39,583 nt of DNA from Pseudomonas morbosilactucae. Its GTDB lineage: Bacteria; Pseudomonadota; Gammaproteobacteria; Pseudomonadales; Pseudomonadaceae. A model generated the notes under the pieces. That model worked only from the letters and a program-made list of their open reading frames with translations. It made no database searches and had not been told where the DNA came from. The stretch covers positions 1 through 39,583 of the forward strand of contig NZ_JALQCW010000034.1 of assembly GCF_023241715.1 (NCBI RefSeq), in the 5' to 3' direction. Position numbers and translations under genes: made by a program. Shown in pieces: positions 1 through 7,599 of the stretch; the first letter of the stretch is position 1; each line of letters starts with the position of its first letter.

Positions 1-86
1 GCAGTATCGACAGCGTCTCCGTCGTCGATGGCGCGCACTATACGGAGCGTCTTTTAAGCTGTAAACCCCTGTTGTCGAAAAAATAT

Positions 87-132
87 GAAAAAAGCCCTCA
101 TAAGCAGAAACGAGGGTGTTTCTGAGGGTGGC
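87..132 (-). terminator. Possible minus-strand hairpin terminator upstream of rnr
   Basis: CAGAAA (105-110) pairs with TTTCTG (119-124), and CCCT (95-98) with AGGG (125-128). Read on the minus strand, the hairpin is followed by a run of T (the A run at 88-93), as in an intrinsic terminator. No minus-strand gene is visible to its right, so it may only stop antisense transcription. Bases 1-86 hold no ORF I can assign; a short open stretch from the window edge to 57 or 64 could be the end of an upstream gene, but I do not recognise it. Confidence 0.35.
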
Positions 133-227
133 TAGGGATATTTCCGGTGTTGTCTGAGCCTGAAATTTCCCGTTTCAATACGCGTATGCCAAACTAACCC
201 GCATATAGACAAGGTGAAATTTATCTA

Positions 228-2621
228 ATGGCCGATTGGCAGTCCCTCGATCCCGAGGCCGCTCGTGAAGCGGAAAAATACGAAAACCCTATTCCTAGCC
301 GCGAACTGATCCTGCAGCATCTTGCTGATCGGGGTTCGCCTGCTAGCCGCGAGCAGTTGGTCGAAGAGTTTGGTCTGACCACAGAAGACCAGTTCGAAGC
401 CCTGCGTCGCCGTCTACGCGCCATGGAGCGCGATGCCCAACTGATTTACACCCGCCGCGGCACCTACGCGCCGGTGGACAAGCTCGACCTGATTCTCGGC
501 CGCATCACGGGTCACCGCGATGGCTTTGGCTTCCTGGTGCCGGATGACGGCAGCGACGACCTGTTCATGAGCCCTGCGCAAATGCGCCTGGTGTTCGATG
601 GCGACCGTGCCCTGGCCCGTGTTTCCGGTCTGGACCGTCGTGGTCGCCGTGAAGGCGTGATCGTCGAAGTGGTGTCCCGCGCCCACGAAACCATCGTCGG
701 TCGTTACTTTGAAGAAGGCGGCATCGGCTTTGTCGTCGCAGACAACCCGAAGATCCAGCAAGAAGTGCTGGTGACCCCGGGCCGTAATGGCGCCGCCAAA
801 GTCGGTCAGTTCGTGGAAGTGAAAATCACCCACTGGCCCACCCCGCGCTTCCAGCCCCAGGGCGACATTGTTGAAGTGGTCGGCAACTACATGGCGCCGG
901 GCATGGAAATCGACGTCGCGCTGCGTACCTACGACATTCCTCACGTCTGGCCTGAAGCGGTGCTCAAAGAAGCCGCCAAGCTCAAGCCGGAAGTTGAAGA
1001 GAAAGACAAAGAGAAGCGCATCGACTTGCGTCATCTGCCGTTCGTCACCATTGACGGCGAAGATGCCCGCGACTTCGACGATGCGGTCTACTGCGAAGCC
1101 AAGCCCGGCAAGCTGCGCCTGTTCTCCGGTGGCTGGAAGTTGTTCGTCGCGATTGCCGACGTGTCCAGCTACGTGAAGATCGGTTCGGCCCTGGATAACG
1201 AAGCTCAGGTGCGCGGTAACTCGGTGTACTTCCCTGAGCGCGTGATCCCGATGCTGCCAGAGCAGCTGTCCAACGGCCTGTGCTCCCTGAACCCGAAAGT
1301 CGACCGCTTGGCCATGGTGTGCGAGATGACCATCTCGAAAACCGGCGAAATGACCGACTACCAGTTCTATGAGGCGGTGATCCATTCCCAGGCGCGCCTG
1401 ACCTACAACAAGGTCAGCACCATTCTGGAAACGCCGAAAACCAGCGAAGCCAAGGCCCTGCGTACCGAATACGCTGACGTGGTGCCGCACCTCAAGCAGC
1501 TGTATTCGCTGTACAAGGTGTTGCTGGGCGCGCGTCATGTACGTGGCGCGATCGATTTTGAAACCCAGGAAACCCGAATCATCTTCGGTTCCCAGCGTAA
1601 AATCGCCGAGATCACCCCGACCACCCGTAATGATGCGCACAAGCTGATCGAGGAATGCATGCTGGCGGCCAACGTGGCCACCGCTGAGTTCCTGAAGAAG
1701 CATGAGATTCCTGCGCTGTATCGGGTGCACGACGGTCCGCCGCCGGAGCGTCTGGAAAAACTGCGCGCGTTCCTCGGTGAACTTGGCCTGTCCCTGCACA
1801 AAGGCAAGGACGGCCCATCGCCGAAGGACTACCAGGCCTTGCTGGCCAGCATCAAGGATCGTCCAGACTTCCACCTGATCCAGACCGTGATGCTGCGCTC
1901 CCTGAGTCAGGCGGTGTACAGCGCTGATAACCAGGGCCACTTCGGCCTGAATTACGAGGCATACACCCACTTCACTTCGCCGATTCGTCGTTACCCGGAC
2001 TTGCTCACGCACCGGGCGATCCGCAGCGTGATCCATTCCAAGCAGAACACCCCGCACGTCAAGCGTGCCGGTGCCATGACCATTCCGAAGGCGCGGATTT
2101 ATCCGTACGACGAAGCGGCCCTGGAGCAGTTGGGCGAGCAGTGCTCCATGAGTGAGCGTCGTGCCGATGAAGCCACCCGCGACGTGGTGAACTGGCTCAA
2201 GTGCGAGTTCATGAAGGATCGTGTGGGCGAGTCGTTCCCGGGCGTGATCACGGCCGTGACCGGTTTTGGCCTGTTTGTCGAGCTGACCGATATCTACGTG
2301 GAAGGCCTGGTGCACGTCACCGCCTTGCCGGGTGATTACTACCACTTCGACCCTGTGCATCACCGCCTGGCGGGTGAGCGCACCGGTCGTAGCTTCCGCC
2401 TCGGTGATACCGTGGAAGTGCGGGTCATGCGCGTCGACCTCGACGAGCGCAAGATCGACTTCGAGATGGCGGAAAAAACCATCAGCGCACCCATTGGTCG
2501 CAAAAAAACGCGGCGCGGCGGATGTGCCGGCGTCCAAAGCGGCGACGGACGAGCCTGCACCGGCCAAGACTGGGCGTCGCACCTCGGCCAAGGAAAAATC
2601 CACCGAGGCTTATCGCCCTAG
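228..2621 (+). CDS. rnr: Ribonuclease R (RNase R), 3'-5' exoribonuclease, frameshifted near its C-terminus
   Basis: Processive 3'-5' exoribonuclease of the RNB family that degrades structured RNA, including rRNA and mRNA fragments. The protein has an N-terminal winged-helix region (about residues 20-85), cold-shock domains, an RNB catalytic domain with the acidic cluster IDGEDARDFDDAV (about 275-287), and an S1 domain (about 660-745, GVITAVTGFGLFVEL). An AAGGTGAA-like ribosome site precedes the ATG. In the given frame the protein is 797 aa and ends in a non-homologous 35-residue stretch. The usual Lys/Ala-rich RNase R tail is intact in the +1 frame, after an A7 run at 2502-2508. Removing one A gives an 870-aa protein whose TGA overlaps the rlmB ATG by 4 bp, which is the normal operon junction. 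Catalytic and S1 domains are unaffected. This is either a sequencing error in the homopolymer or a real mutation. Confidence 0.93.
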   Translation: MADWQSLDPEAAREAEKYENPIPSRELILQHLADRGSPASREQLVEEFGLTTEDQFEALRRRLRAMERDAQLIYTRRGTYAPVDKLDLILGRITGHRDGFGFLVPDDGSDDLFMSPAQMRLVFDGDRALARVSGLDRRGRREGVIVEVVSRAHETIVGRYFEEGGIGFVVADNPKIQQEVLVTPGRNGAAKVGQFVEVKITHWPTPRFQPQGDIVEVVGNYMAPGMEIDVALRTYDIPHVWPEAVLKEAAKLKPEVEEKDKEKRIDLRHLPFVTIDGEDARDFDDAVYCEAKPGKLRLFSGGWKLFVAIADVSSYVKIGSALDNEAQVRGNSVYFPERVIPMLPEQLSNGLCSLNPKVDRLAMVCEMTISKTGEMTDYQFYEAVIHSQARLTYNKVSTILETPKTSEAKALRTEYADVVPHLKQLYSLYKVLLGARHVRGAIDFETQETRIIFGSQRKIAEITPTTRNDAHKLIEECMLAANVATAEFLKKHEIPALYRVHDGPPPERLEKLRAFLGELGLSLHKGKDGPSPKDYQALLASIKDRPDFHLIQTVMLRSLSQAVYSADNQGHFGLNYEAYTHFTSPIRRYPDLLTHRAIRSVIHSKQNTPHVKRAGAMTIPKARIYPYDEAALEQLGEQCSMSERRADEATRDVVNWLKCEFMKDRVGESFPGVITAVTGFGLFVELTDIYVEGLVHVTALPGDYYHFDPVHHRLAGERTGRSFRLGDTVEVRVMRVDLDERKIDFEMAEKTISAPIGRKKTRRGGCAGVQSGDGRACTGQDWASHLGQGKIHRGLSP

Positions 2622-2841
2622 CGATGCGGCGGCGAAGAACGCCGAAGTGCGTAAAAGCCGTGAGATGAAACAGGCGTTGCTGGCTGAAGCGAAAAGCGGT
2701 GGTAAAGCGGCGTCTGGGGGAAAGTCCCGCGCGGCGGAAAAACCGTCGAGCAAACCAAGCAAACACCGTAAAGGCCCGCCAAAAGCGGGTTCGGCCCCCG
2801 CGAAAAGCGGCGGGTCGCGCAAACCTAAGGCCAAGTCATGA
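2502..2841 (+). other. rnr: Out-of-frame C-terminal tail of rnr after an A7 run
   Basis: Bases 2509-2841 encode about 110 residues rich in Lys, Ala, Ser and Arg (for example RKKRGAADVPASK and KPSKHRKGPPKAG), typical of the basic RNase R tail that helps bind structured RNA and ribosomes. They are in frame 1, while the rnr body is in frame 3. The switch point is the run of seven A at 2502-2508; six A would restore GGT CGC AAA AAA CGC GGC. The tail frame stops at 2839-2841, overlapping the rlmB start codon. The intact tail and junction suggest a very recent change or a base-calling error. Confidence 0.85.
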
Positions 2842-3602
2842 GTCTGGAAAAAATCTACGGCGTGCATGCCGTAGAAGCACTGCTGCGTCACCACCCCAAG
2901 CGCGTCAAACAGGTGTGGCTGGCAGAAGGTCGCAGCGAGCCGCGCGTGCAAACGCTGGTCGAGCTGGCCACCCAAAACAAGGTTGCCATCGGTCAGGCCG
3001 AGCGTCGTGAAATGGACGTCTGGGTCGAGGGCGTTCACCAGGGCGTGGTGGCTGAAGTCAGCCCAAGCCAGGTCTGGGGTGAGGCCATGCTCGACGAGTT
3101 GCTGGACCGCACTGACGGTCCGCCGCTGTTGCTGGTGCTGGACGGCGTGACCGACCCGCACAACCTCGGTGCGTGCCTGCGTTCGGCGGATGCTGCCGGT
3201 GCGTTGGCGGTGATCGTGCCTAAAGACAAGTCGGCCACCCTGACGCCAGTGGTGCGTAAAGTGGCCTGCGGCGCGGCGGAAGTCATTCCGCTGGTGGCTG
3301 TGACCAACCTGGCGCGGACCCTGGAAAAACTCCAGCAGCGTGGCTTGTGGGTCGTGGGTACGGCAGGGGAGGCGGAGGTCAGCATCTATGACCAGGACCT
3401 CACCGGCCCGACCATCCTGATCATGGGCGCCGAAGGCAAAGGCATGCGTCGCCTGACCCGTGAGCATTGCGACTACCTGGTGCACCTGCCGATGGCCGGT
3501 AGTGTTAGTAGCCTCAACGTCTCGGTCGCCACCGGCGTCTGCCTGTTCGAAGCCCAGCGCCAGCGTGGCGCCAAAAAGACAGCCGCTTCGCGGAAGTCGT
3601 AA
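2838..3602 (+). CDS. rlmB: 23S rRNA (guanosine-2'-O-)-methyltransferase RlmB
   Basis: SpoU/TrmH-family SPOUT methyltransferase expected to 2'-O-methylate G2251 in the peptidyl-transferase P loop of 23S rRNA, using S-adenosylmethionine. The 254 residues start with the substrate-binding domain (SLEKIYGVHAVEALL). The three SpoU motifs follow: DPHNLGACLRSADAAG (about 112-127), ILIMGAEGKGMRRL (about 193-206) and the knot-forming MAGSVSSLNVSVATG (about 219-233). Length fits the family. The ATG overlaps the frame-restored rnr stop by 4 bp, so the two are probably translationally coupled, giving an RNA decay plus rRNA modification operon. Confidence 0.95.
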   Translation: MSLEKIYGVHAVEALLRHHPKRVKQVWLAEGRSEPRVQTLVELATQNKVAIGQAERREMDVWVEGVHQGVVAEVSPSQVWGEAMLDELLDRTDGPPLLLVLDGVTDPHNLGACLRSADAAGALAVIVPKDKSATLTPVVRKVACGAAEVIPLVAVTNLARTLEKLQQRGLWVVGTAGEAEVSIYDQDLTGPTILIMGAEGKGMRRLTREHCDYLVHLPMAGSVSSLNVSVATGVCLFEAQRQRGAKKTAASRKS

Positions 3603-3656
3603 GCTTCAAGCTGCAAGTTAAAAGCGGGGTGGTTGACCACTTGTAGCTTGCAGCTT
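3603..3656. repeat. Imperfect inverted repeat after rlmB
   Basis: A 17-base arm at 3603-3619 (AGCTTCAAGCTGCAAGT) matches the reverse complement of 3640-3656 at 15 of 17 positions, with a 20-base loop. The arms are built from AAGCT/GCTGCAAG units. There is no clean T run, so it is not a textbook terminator, but it could stabilise or end the rnr-rlmB message. Confidence 0.6.
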
Positions 3657-3758
3657 GCAGCATCCCCCCTGCTCCTCTACTATTGCGCCCCTTGCCTTCC
3701 TGGCAGGCATGCATGTGCCTCCCTGCGGCAAGATCCATAAGTGTCATTCACTCCTTGT

Positions 3759-3802
3759 CTGACCGCTTTTAGGCGGCAGGCTACAACCCGTAAGGAGCAT
3801 TC
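3759..3802 (+). promoter_or_regulatory. Candidate S6:S18 autoregulatory leader of rpsF
   Basis: Just before rpsF a small hairpin can form: CTG (3759-3761) with CAG (3777-3779) and CCGC (3763-3766) with GCGG (3773-3776), one bulged A, followed by the AAGGAG ribosome site near 3792-3797. In many bacteria the rpsF leader contains a CCG-bearing hairpin bound by the S6:S18 complex to repress translation. Placement and the CCG content fit, but I cannot run a covariance model. Confidence 0.4.
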
Positions 3803-4228
3803 ATGCGTCATTACGAAATCATCTTTTTGGTCCACCCGGATCAAAGCGAGCAAGTCGGCGGCATGGTTGAGCGTTACACCAAGCTGATCGAAGAAGACGG
3901 CGGCAAAATCCACCGTCTGGAAGATTGGGGCCGTCGTCAACTGGCCTACGCAATCAACAATGTTCACAAGGCTCACTACGTGATGCTGAACGTTGAGTGC
4001 ACTGGCAAAGCCCTGGCTGAGCTGGAAGACAACTTCCGTTACAACGATGCTGTGATCCGTAACCTGGTCATCCGTCGCGAAGAAGCCGTTACCGGCCAAT
4101 CCGAGATGCTCAAGGCTGAAGAAAACCGCAGTGAGCGCCGTGAGCGTCGTGACCGTCCTGAGCATTCTGACAGCGCCGATGGCGATGACAGCGATAACAG
4201 CGACGCCAGCGATAACGCTGACGAGTAA
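3803..4228 (+). CDS. rpsF: 30S ribosomal protein S6
   Basis: Small-subunit protein that binds S18 and the central domain of 16S rRNA. The first 100 or so residues are the standard S6 fold (MRHYEIIFLVHPDQSEQV, EDWGRRQLAYAINN, NDAVIRNLVIRREEAVTG). They are followed by a charged tail of about 35 residues, first Arg/Glu-rich and then Asp/Ser-rich, ending in ADE. Acidic S6 tails are common in gamma-proteobacteria and are where RimK adds glutamates. A clear AAGGAG lies before the ATG. First gene of the rpsF-rpsR-DUF2232-rplI operon. Confidence 0.98.
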   Translation: MRHYEIIFLVHPDQSEQVGGMVERYTKLIEEDGGKIHRLEDWGRRQLAYAINNVHKAHYVMLNVECTGKALAELEDNFRYNDAVIRNLVIRREEAVTGQSEMLKAEENRSERRERRDRPEHSDSADGDDSDNSDASDNADE

Positions 4229-4256
4229 TCCACGGACCTTTTAAGGAGCCAATTAC

Positions 4257-4487
4257 ATGGCACGTTTCTTCCGTCGTCGTAAATTCTGCCGCTTCACCGC
4301 TGAAGACGTGAAAGAGATCGATTACAAAGATCTCAACACTCTGAAAGCCTACGTATCCGAGACCGGCAAAATCGTTCCAAGCCGCATCACCGGTACCAAA
4401 GCTCGTTATCAGCGTCAGCTGGCCACCGCTATCAAGCGCGCCCGCTTCCTGGCCCTGCTGGCCTACACCGACAGCCACGGCCGCTGA
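4257..4487 (+). CDS. rpsR: 30S ribosomal protein S18
   Basis: 76 aa, the full length of bacterial S18, with the hallmark sequences [25 protein letters not shown] and [13 protein letters not shown]. It binds 16S rRNA as a heterodimer with S6, whose gene ends 28 bp upstream. A TTTTAAGGAGCC ribosome site sits at the usual distance from the ATG. Its Cys at residue 11 is the conserved N-terminal cysteine of non-paralogous S18. Confidence 0.98.
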
Positions 4488-4522
4488 GACCGGGCAGTCG
4501 ATAAGTAGTAAGGATTGAATGC

Positions 4523-5422
4523 ATGCGCGCCTTAGCTGACTTCATCATGCGCGGACGTATGCAGGCCACTCTCGTAGTGGCCGGTTGTGCGGCATTGCCG
4601 TTGTTGTATTGGTTGGGTGCCGCTGCTGGGAGCCTTGTGCTTCTGCGGCGCGGATTGAAGGATGCCCTTGGTGTCCTGTCCCTGGGACTGCTGCCGGCTT
4701 TGCTCTGGTGGTTGTTTTTCGATGATCCACGGGCACTTCTGGTGCTGCTGGGGTCTTCGAGCCTTGCGTTGGTTTTGCGCGCAAGCGAGTCCTGGATCCG
4801 GGTGCTGCTGGTCAGCATCGCGATGGGATTGGTGTTTGCTGGAGTCCTGGGCGCGGCTTTCCGCCCTCAGATCGAGATGTTGTCGCAGGAGTTGGTAAAA
4901 ATCCTGCCGCTGGCCCTCGGTGATGTCTACCAGCAGTTGTCGGTCGAGGAGCGAGCCCGTCTCGCCTTGCTGATAGCGCCAATCCTGACCGGCCTGATTG
5001 CGGCCTTGTTGCAAACCATCAGTGTGCTGAGCCTGATTCTTGGGCGTTACTGGCAGGCTGTGTTGTACAACCCGGGCGGTTTTGGTCGCGAGTTTCGCGC
5101 TATCAGAATCCCCCTTGGGCCAGCGATGTTGCTGCTGGCGTGCATGCTGATCGGACCGAACTTCGGCCCGCAGATGGCAATGCTGACGCCGTTGTGCAGT
5201 GTACCGCTGGCATTTGCCGCGTTAGCCCTGATTCACGGGCTGGTGGCACAAGGGCGACTGGCCAAGTTTTGGCTGGTGGGGATGTACGTCACGATGCTGC
5301 CGTTTATGCAGCTGATCTATCCGTTGCTCGTGGTCTTGGCCATTGTCGACAGCCTGATTGATTTTCGCGGTCGTTTCGCGCCGAAAGACGCTGATAACGG
5401 TTCTGCGAACGGTGAAGGTTAA
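4523..5422 (+). CDS. DUF2232 (YybS-like) integral membrane protein
   Basis: Predicted polytopic inner-membrane protein of 299 aa with about eight hydrophobic segments (for example TLVVAGCAALPLLYWLGAA, LLPALLWWLFF, LLVSIAMGLVFAGVLGAAF, MLLLACMLIG). The gene sits between rpsR and rplI in Pseudomonas and relatives and belongs to the DUF2232 family, whose biochemical function is unknown. AAGGA at 4510-4514 supports the ATG at 4523; an in-frame ATG at 4559 is the alternative. Gaps to neighbours are short (35 and 21 bp), so it is probably co-transcribed with the ribosomal genes. I do not assign a function. Confidence 0.9.
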   Translation: MRALADFIMRGRMQATLVVAGCAALPLLYWLGAAAGSLVLLRRGLKDALGVLSLGLLPALLWWLFFDDPRALLVLLGSSSLALVLRASESWIRVLLVSIAMGLVFAGVLGAAFRPQIEMLSQELVKILPLALGDVYQQLSVEERARLALLIAPILTGLIAALLQTISVLSLILGRYWQAVLYNPGGFGREFRAIRIPLGPAMLLLACMLIGPNFGPQMAMLTPLCSVPLAFAALALIHGLVAQGRLAKFWLVGMYVTMLPFMQLIYPLLVVLAIVDSLIDFRGRFAPKDADNGSANGEG

Positions 5423-5443
5423 AAGTTAAGAGGTTATTACCAA

Positions 5444-5890
5444 ATGGAACTGATCCTGCTGGAAAAAATCGCCAACCTGGGCAACCTGGGCGATAAGGTA
5501 AACGTTAAGGCTGGTTACGGCCGTAACTACCTGCTGCCTTTCGGCAAAGCCACCGCTGCGACCGCTGCCAACCTGGCTGCGTTCGAAGAGCGTCGTGCTG
5601 AGCTGGAAAAACTGGCTGCAGACAAAAAAGCATCCGCCGAAACTCGCGCTGCCCAACTGGCTGAGCTGGAAGTGACTATCACTGCCACCGCCGGTGACGA
5701 AGGCAAGCTGTTCGGTTCGATCGGCACCCACGACATCGCTGATGCACTGACCGCCTCCGGCGTTGAAGTTGCAAAAAGCGAAGTTCGTCTGCCGAACGGC
5801 ACTATCCGCAACGTTGGCGAATTCGATGTAGCTGTGCACCTGCACGCTGAAGTCGAAGCAACCGTACGCGTTGTTGTGGTGGCTGCTTAA
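5444..5890 (+). CDS. rplI: 50S ribosomal protein L9
   Basis: 148 aa with the N-terminal rRNA-binding domain (MELILLEKIANLGNLGD, VKAGYGRNYLLPFGKA), the long connecting helix (about residues 40-75, Glu/Ala/Lys-rich) and the C-terminal domain (GKLFGSIGTHDIADAL, LPNGTIRNVGEFDVAV). L9 binds domain V of 23S rRNA near the L1 stalk and helps keep the reading frame. Last gene of the ribosomal operon; a strong intrinsic terminator follows. Confidence 0.98.
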   Translation: MELILLEKIANLGNLGDKVNVKAGYGRNYLLPFGKATAATAANLAAFEERRAELEKLAADKKASAETRAAQLAELEVTITATAGDEGKLFGSIGTHDIADALTASGVEVAKSEVRLPNGTIRNVGEFDVAVHLHAEVEATVRVVVVAA

Positions 5891-5937
5891 GCAGTACCAA
5901 ATCGTCTGGCACCCTGAGTGGCGGACGGTTTAACATC

Positions 5938-5975
5938 GGGCACGATCCTGTTTACAGGTCGTGCCCTTTGTCTTT
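5938..5975 (+). terminator. Intrinsic terminator after rplI
   Basis: GGGCACGA (5938-5945) pairs with TCGTGCCC (5959-5966). Inside, CCTG (5947-5950) pairs with CAGG (5955-5958) around a TTTA loop, with one bulged T. A T-rich tract (TTTGTCTTT) follows. It separates the ribosomal operon from dnaB. Confidence 0.85.
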
Positions 5976-6013
5976 CTGCTGTTCCTGTTTTTCATCCCTA
6001 ATTTCAAGTGGCC

Positions 6014-7411
6014 ATGAACGATATCTCCGCTCCCGAGCAATACGATCTGCAAACCGCCGCCCTGAAGGTGCCGCCCCATTCCATCGAGGCCGAACAGGCT
6101 GTGCTCGGTGGTTTGATGCTGGACAACAACGCCTGGGAACGCGTGTTGGATCAAGTCTCCGACGGCGACTTCTATCGGCATGACCACCGTTTGATCTTCC
6201 GTGCGATCGCCAAACTGGCCGATCAGAACATGCCAATCGACGTGGTGACCCTGTCCGAGCAATTGGACAAGGAAGGCCAGACCTCCCAGGTTGGCGGCCT
6301 GGGCTACCTGGGCGAGCTGGCGAAAAACACGCCGTCCGTGGCCAACATCAAGGCGTATGCGCAAATCGTCCGCGAGCGCGCGACCCTGCGGCAGTTGATC
6401 GGCATCAGCACTGAAATCGCCGACAGCGCTTTCAACCCGGAAGGCCGCACCGCCGCCGAGATTCTCGACGAGGCCGAGCGGCAGATCTTCCAGATCGCCG
6501 AGGCTCGGCCCAAGACCGGCGGCCCGGTGGGGGTCAATGACCTGCTGACCAAGGCCATCGATCGCATCGACACCCTGTTCAACACCGACAACGCCATCAC
6601 TGGCCTGTCCACCGGCTATACCGACCTCGACGAGAAGACCAGCGGCCTGCAGCCGTCCGACCTGATCATCGTCGCCGGCCGTCCATCGATGGGTAAGACC
6701 ACCTTCGCCATGAACCTGGTGGAGAACGCGGTGTTGCGCAGCGAGAAGGCGGTGCTGGTGTACTCCCTGGAGATGCCAGGTGAATCGCTGATCATGCGGA
6801 TGCTGTCGTCGCTCGGTCGCATCGACCAGACCAAGGTCCGTTCCGGCCAGCTGGAAGACGACGACTGGCCGCGCCTGACTTCGGCGGTCAACCTGCTCAA
6901 TGACCGTAAGCTGTTCATCGATGACACCGCCGGTATCAGCCCGTCGGAGATGCGTGCTCGGACTCGGCGCCTGGTGCGTGAGCACGGCGAAGTCGGCCTG
7001 ATCATGATCGACTACCTGCAGTTGATGCAGATCCCGGGCTCCAGCGGTGACAACCGGACCAACGAGATTTCCGAGATTTCCCGATCCCTGAAAGCCCTGG
7101 CCAAGGAATTCAACTGCCCGGTGGTGGCCCTGTCCCAGCTCAACCGTTCCTTGGAGCAGCGCCCCAACAAGCGCCCTGTGAACTCCGACTTGCGGGAATC
7201 CGGAGCGATCGAGCAGGACGCCGACGTCATCATGTTCGTGTACCGGGACGAGGTGTATCACCCCGAGACCGAGCACAAAGGCATTGCCGAGATCATCATC
7301 GGCAAGCAGCGGAACGGCCCGATCGGCTTTATCCGCCTGGCCTTTATCGGCAAGTACACGCGCTTTGAAAACCTGGCACCGGGCAGCTACAACTTCGACG
7401 ACGACGAATAA
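6014..7411 (+). CDS. dnaB: Replicative DNA helicase DnaB
   Basis: Hexameric 5'-3' helicase at the replication fork, loaded at oriC and binding DnaG primase. About 465 aa. The N-terminal domain (IEAEQAVLGGLMLDNNAW) is followed by a linker and the RecA-like ATPase domain, with Walker A GRPSMGKTT (about residue 223), Walker B LIMIDYLQLM (about 330) and the arginine-finger/H4 region near the C-terminus (DLRESGAIEQDADVIMFVYR). I prefer ATG at 6014 (MNDISAPEQYD) over an in-frame GTG at 6008, which would add only two residues; neither has a strong ribosome site. Confidence 0.97.
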   Translation: MNDISAPEQYDLQTAALKVPPHSIEAEQAVLGGLMLDNNAWERVLDQVSDGDFYRHDHRLIFRAIAKLADQNMPIDVVTLSEQLDKEGQTSQVGGLGYLGELAKNTPSVANIKAYAQIVRERATLRQLIGISTEIADSAFNPEGRTAAEILDEAERQIFQIAEARPKTGGPVGVNDLLTKAIDRIDTLFNTDNAITGLSTGYTDLDEKTSGLQPSDLIIVAGRPSMGKTTFAMNLVENAVLRSEKAVLVYSLEMPGESLIMRMLSSLGRIDQTKVRSGQLEDDDWPRLTSAVNLLNDRKLFIDDTAGISPSEMRARTRRLVREHGEVGLIMIDYLQLMQIPGSSGDNRTNEISEISRSLKALAKEFNCPVVALSQLNRSLEQRPNKRPVNSDLRESGAIEQDADVIMFVYRDEVYHPETEHKGIAEIIIGKQRNGPIGFIRLAFIGKYTRFENLAPGSYNFDDDE

Positions 7412-7432
7412 CCTTTCGCGCCTGTCAGGGCC

Positions 7433-7505
7433 CCATCGCGGCCAAGCCCGCTCCCACGTGAGGTATGAATGCCCTCAAGTGTGGGCGTTGGCTTGCCTGC
7501 GACGG
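7433..7505. repeat. Degenerate REPIN (paired REP elements) after dnaB
   Basis: CCATCGCGGCCAAGCCCGCT at 7433-7452 (arm runs to 7457) and an inverted partner at 7479-7505 containing GTGGGCGTTGGCTTGCCTGC. This is the familiar Pseudomonas layout of two inverted palindromic REP units, here worn by mutation. It may fold in the 3' end of the dnaB mRNA. Confidence 0.7.
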
Positions 7506-7513
7506 GCGCCGCA

Positions 7514-7540
7514 CAATTCCGACCGCTATCGTCGGAATTG
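7514..7540. promoter_or_regulatory. Perfect 10-bp inverted repeat next to the ygiQ promoter
   Basis: CAATTCCGAC (7514-7523) and GTCGGAATTG (7531-7540) are exact reverse complements around a 7-base centre (CGCTATC). An extended -10-like TGCTATATT lies at 7552-7560, which would place the -35 zone inside the right arm. It could be an operator for a dimeric repressor or the dnaB terminator, though the following GTTAAATTTT is a poor T tract. Confidence 0.45.
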
Positions 7541-7599
7541 GTTAAATTTTGTGCTATATTCCGCGCCCGCGATTTTTCATCTCAACACCGGTCATCGTC

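Noticed and set aside
1..86. tRNA or end of an upstream CDS
   Set aside because: No cloverleaf or TTCRANNC-type motif is visible, and the short open frames to 57 or 64 carry no recognisable C-terminus.
414..2603. 729-aa open frame opposite rnr
   Set aside because: Composition is His/Gln/Val-rich shadow of a GC-rich gene; rnr on the other strand has clear domains.
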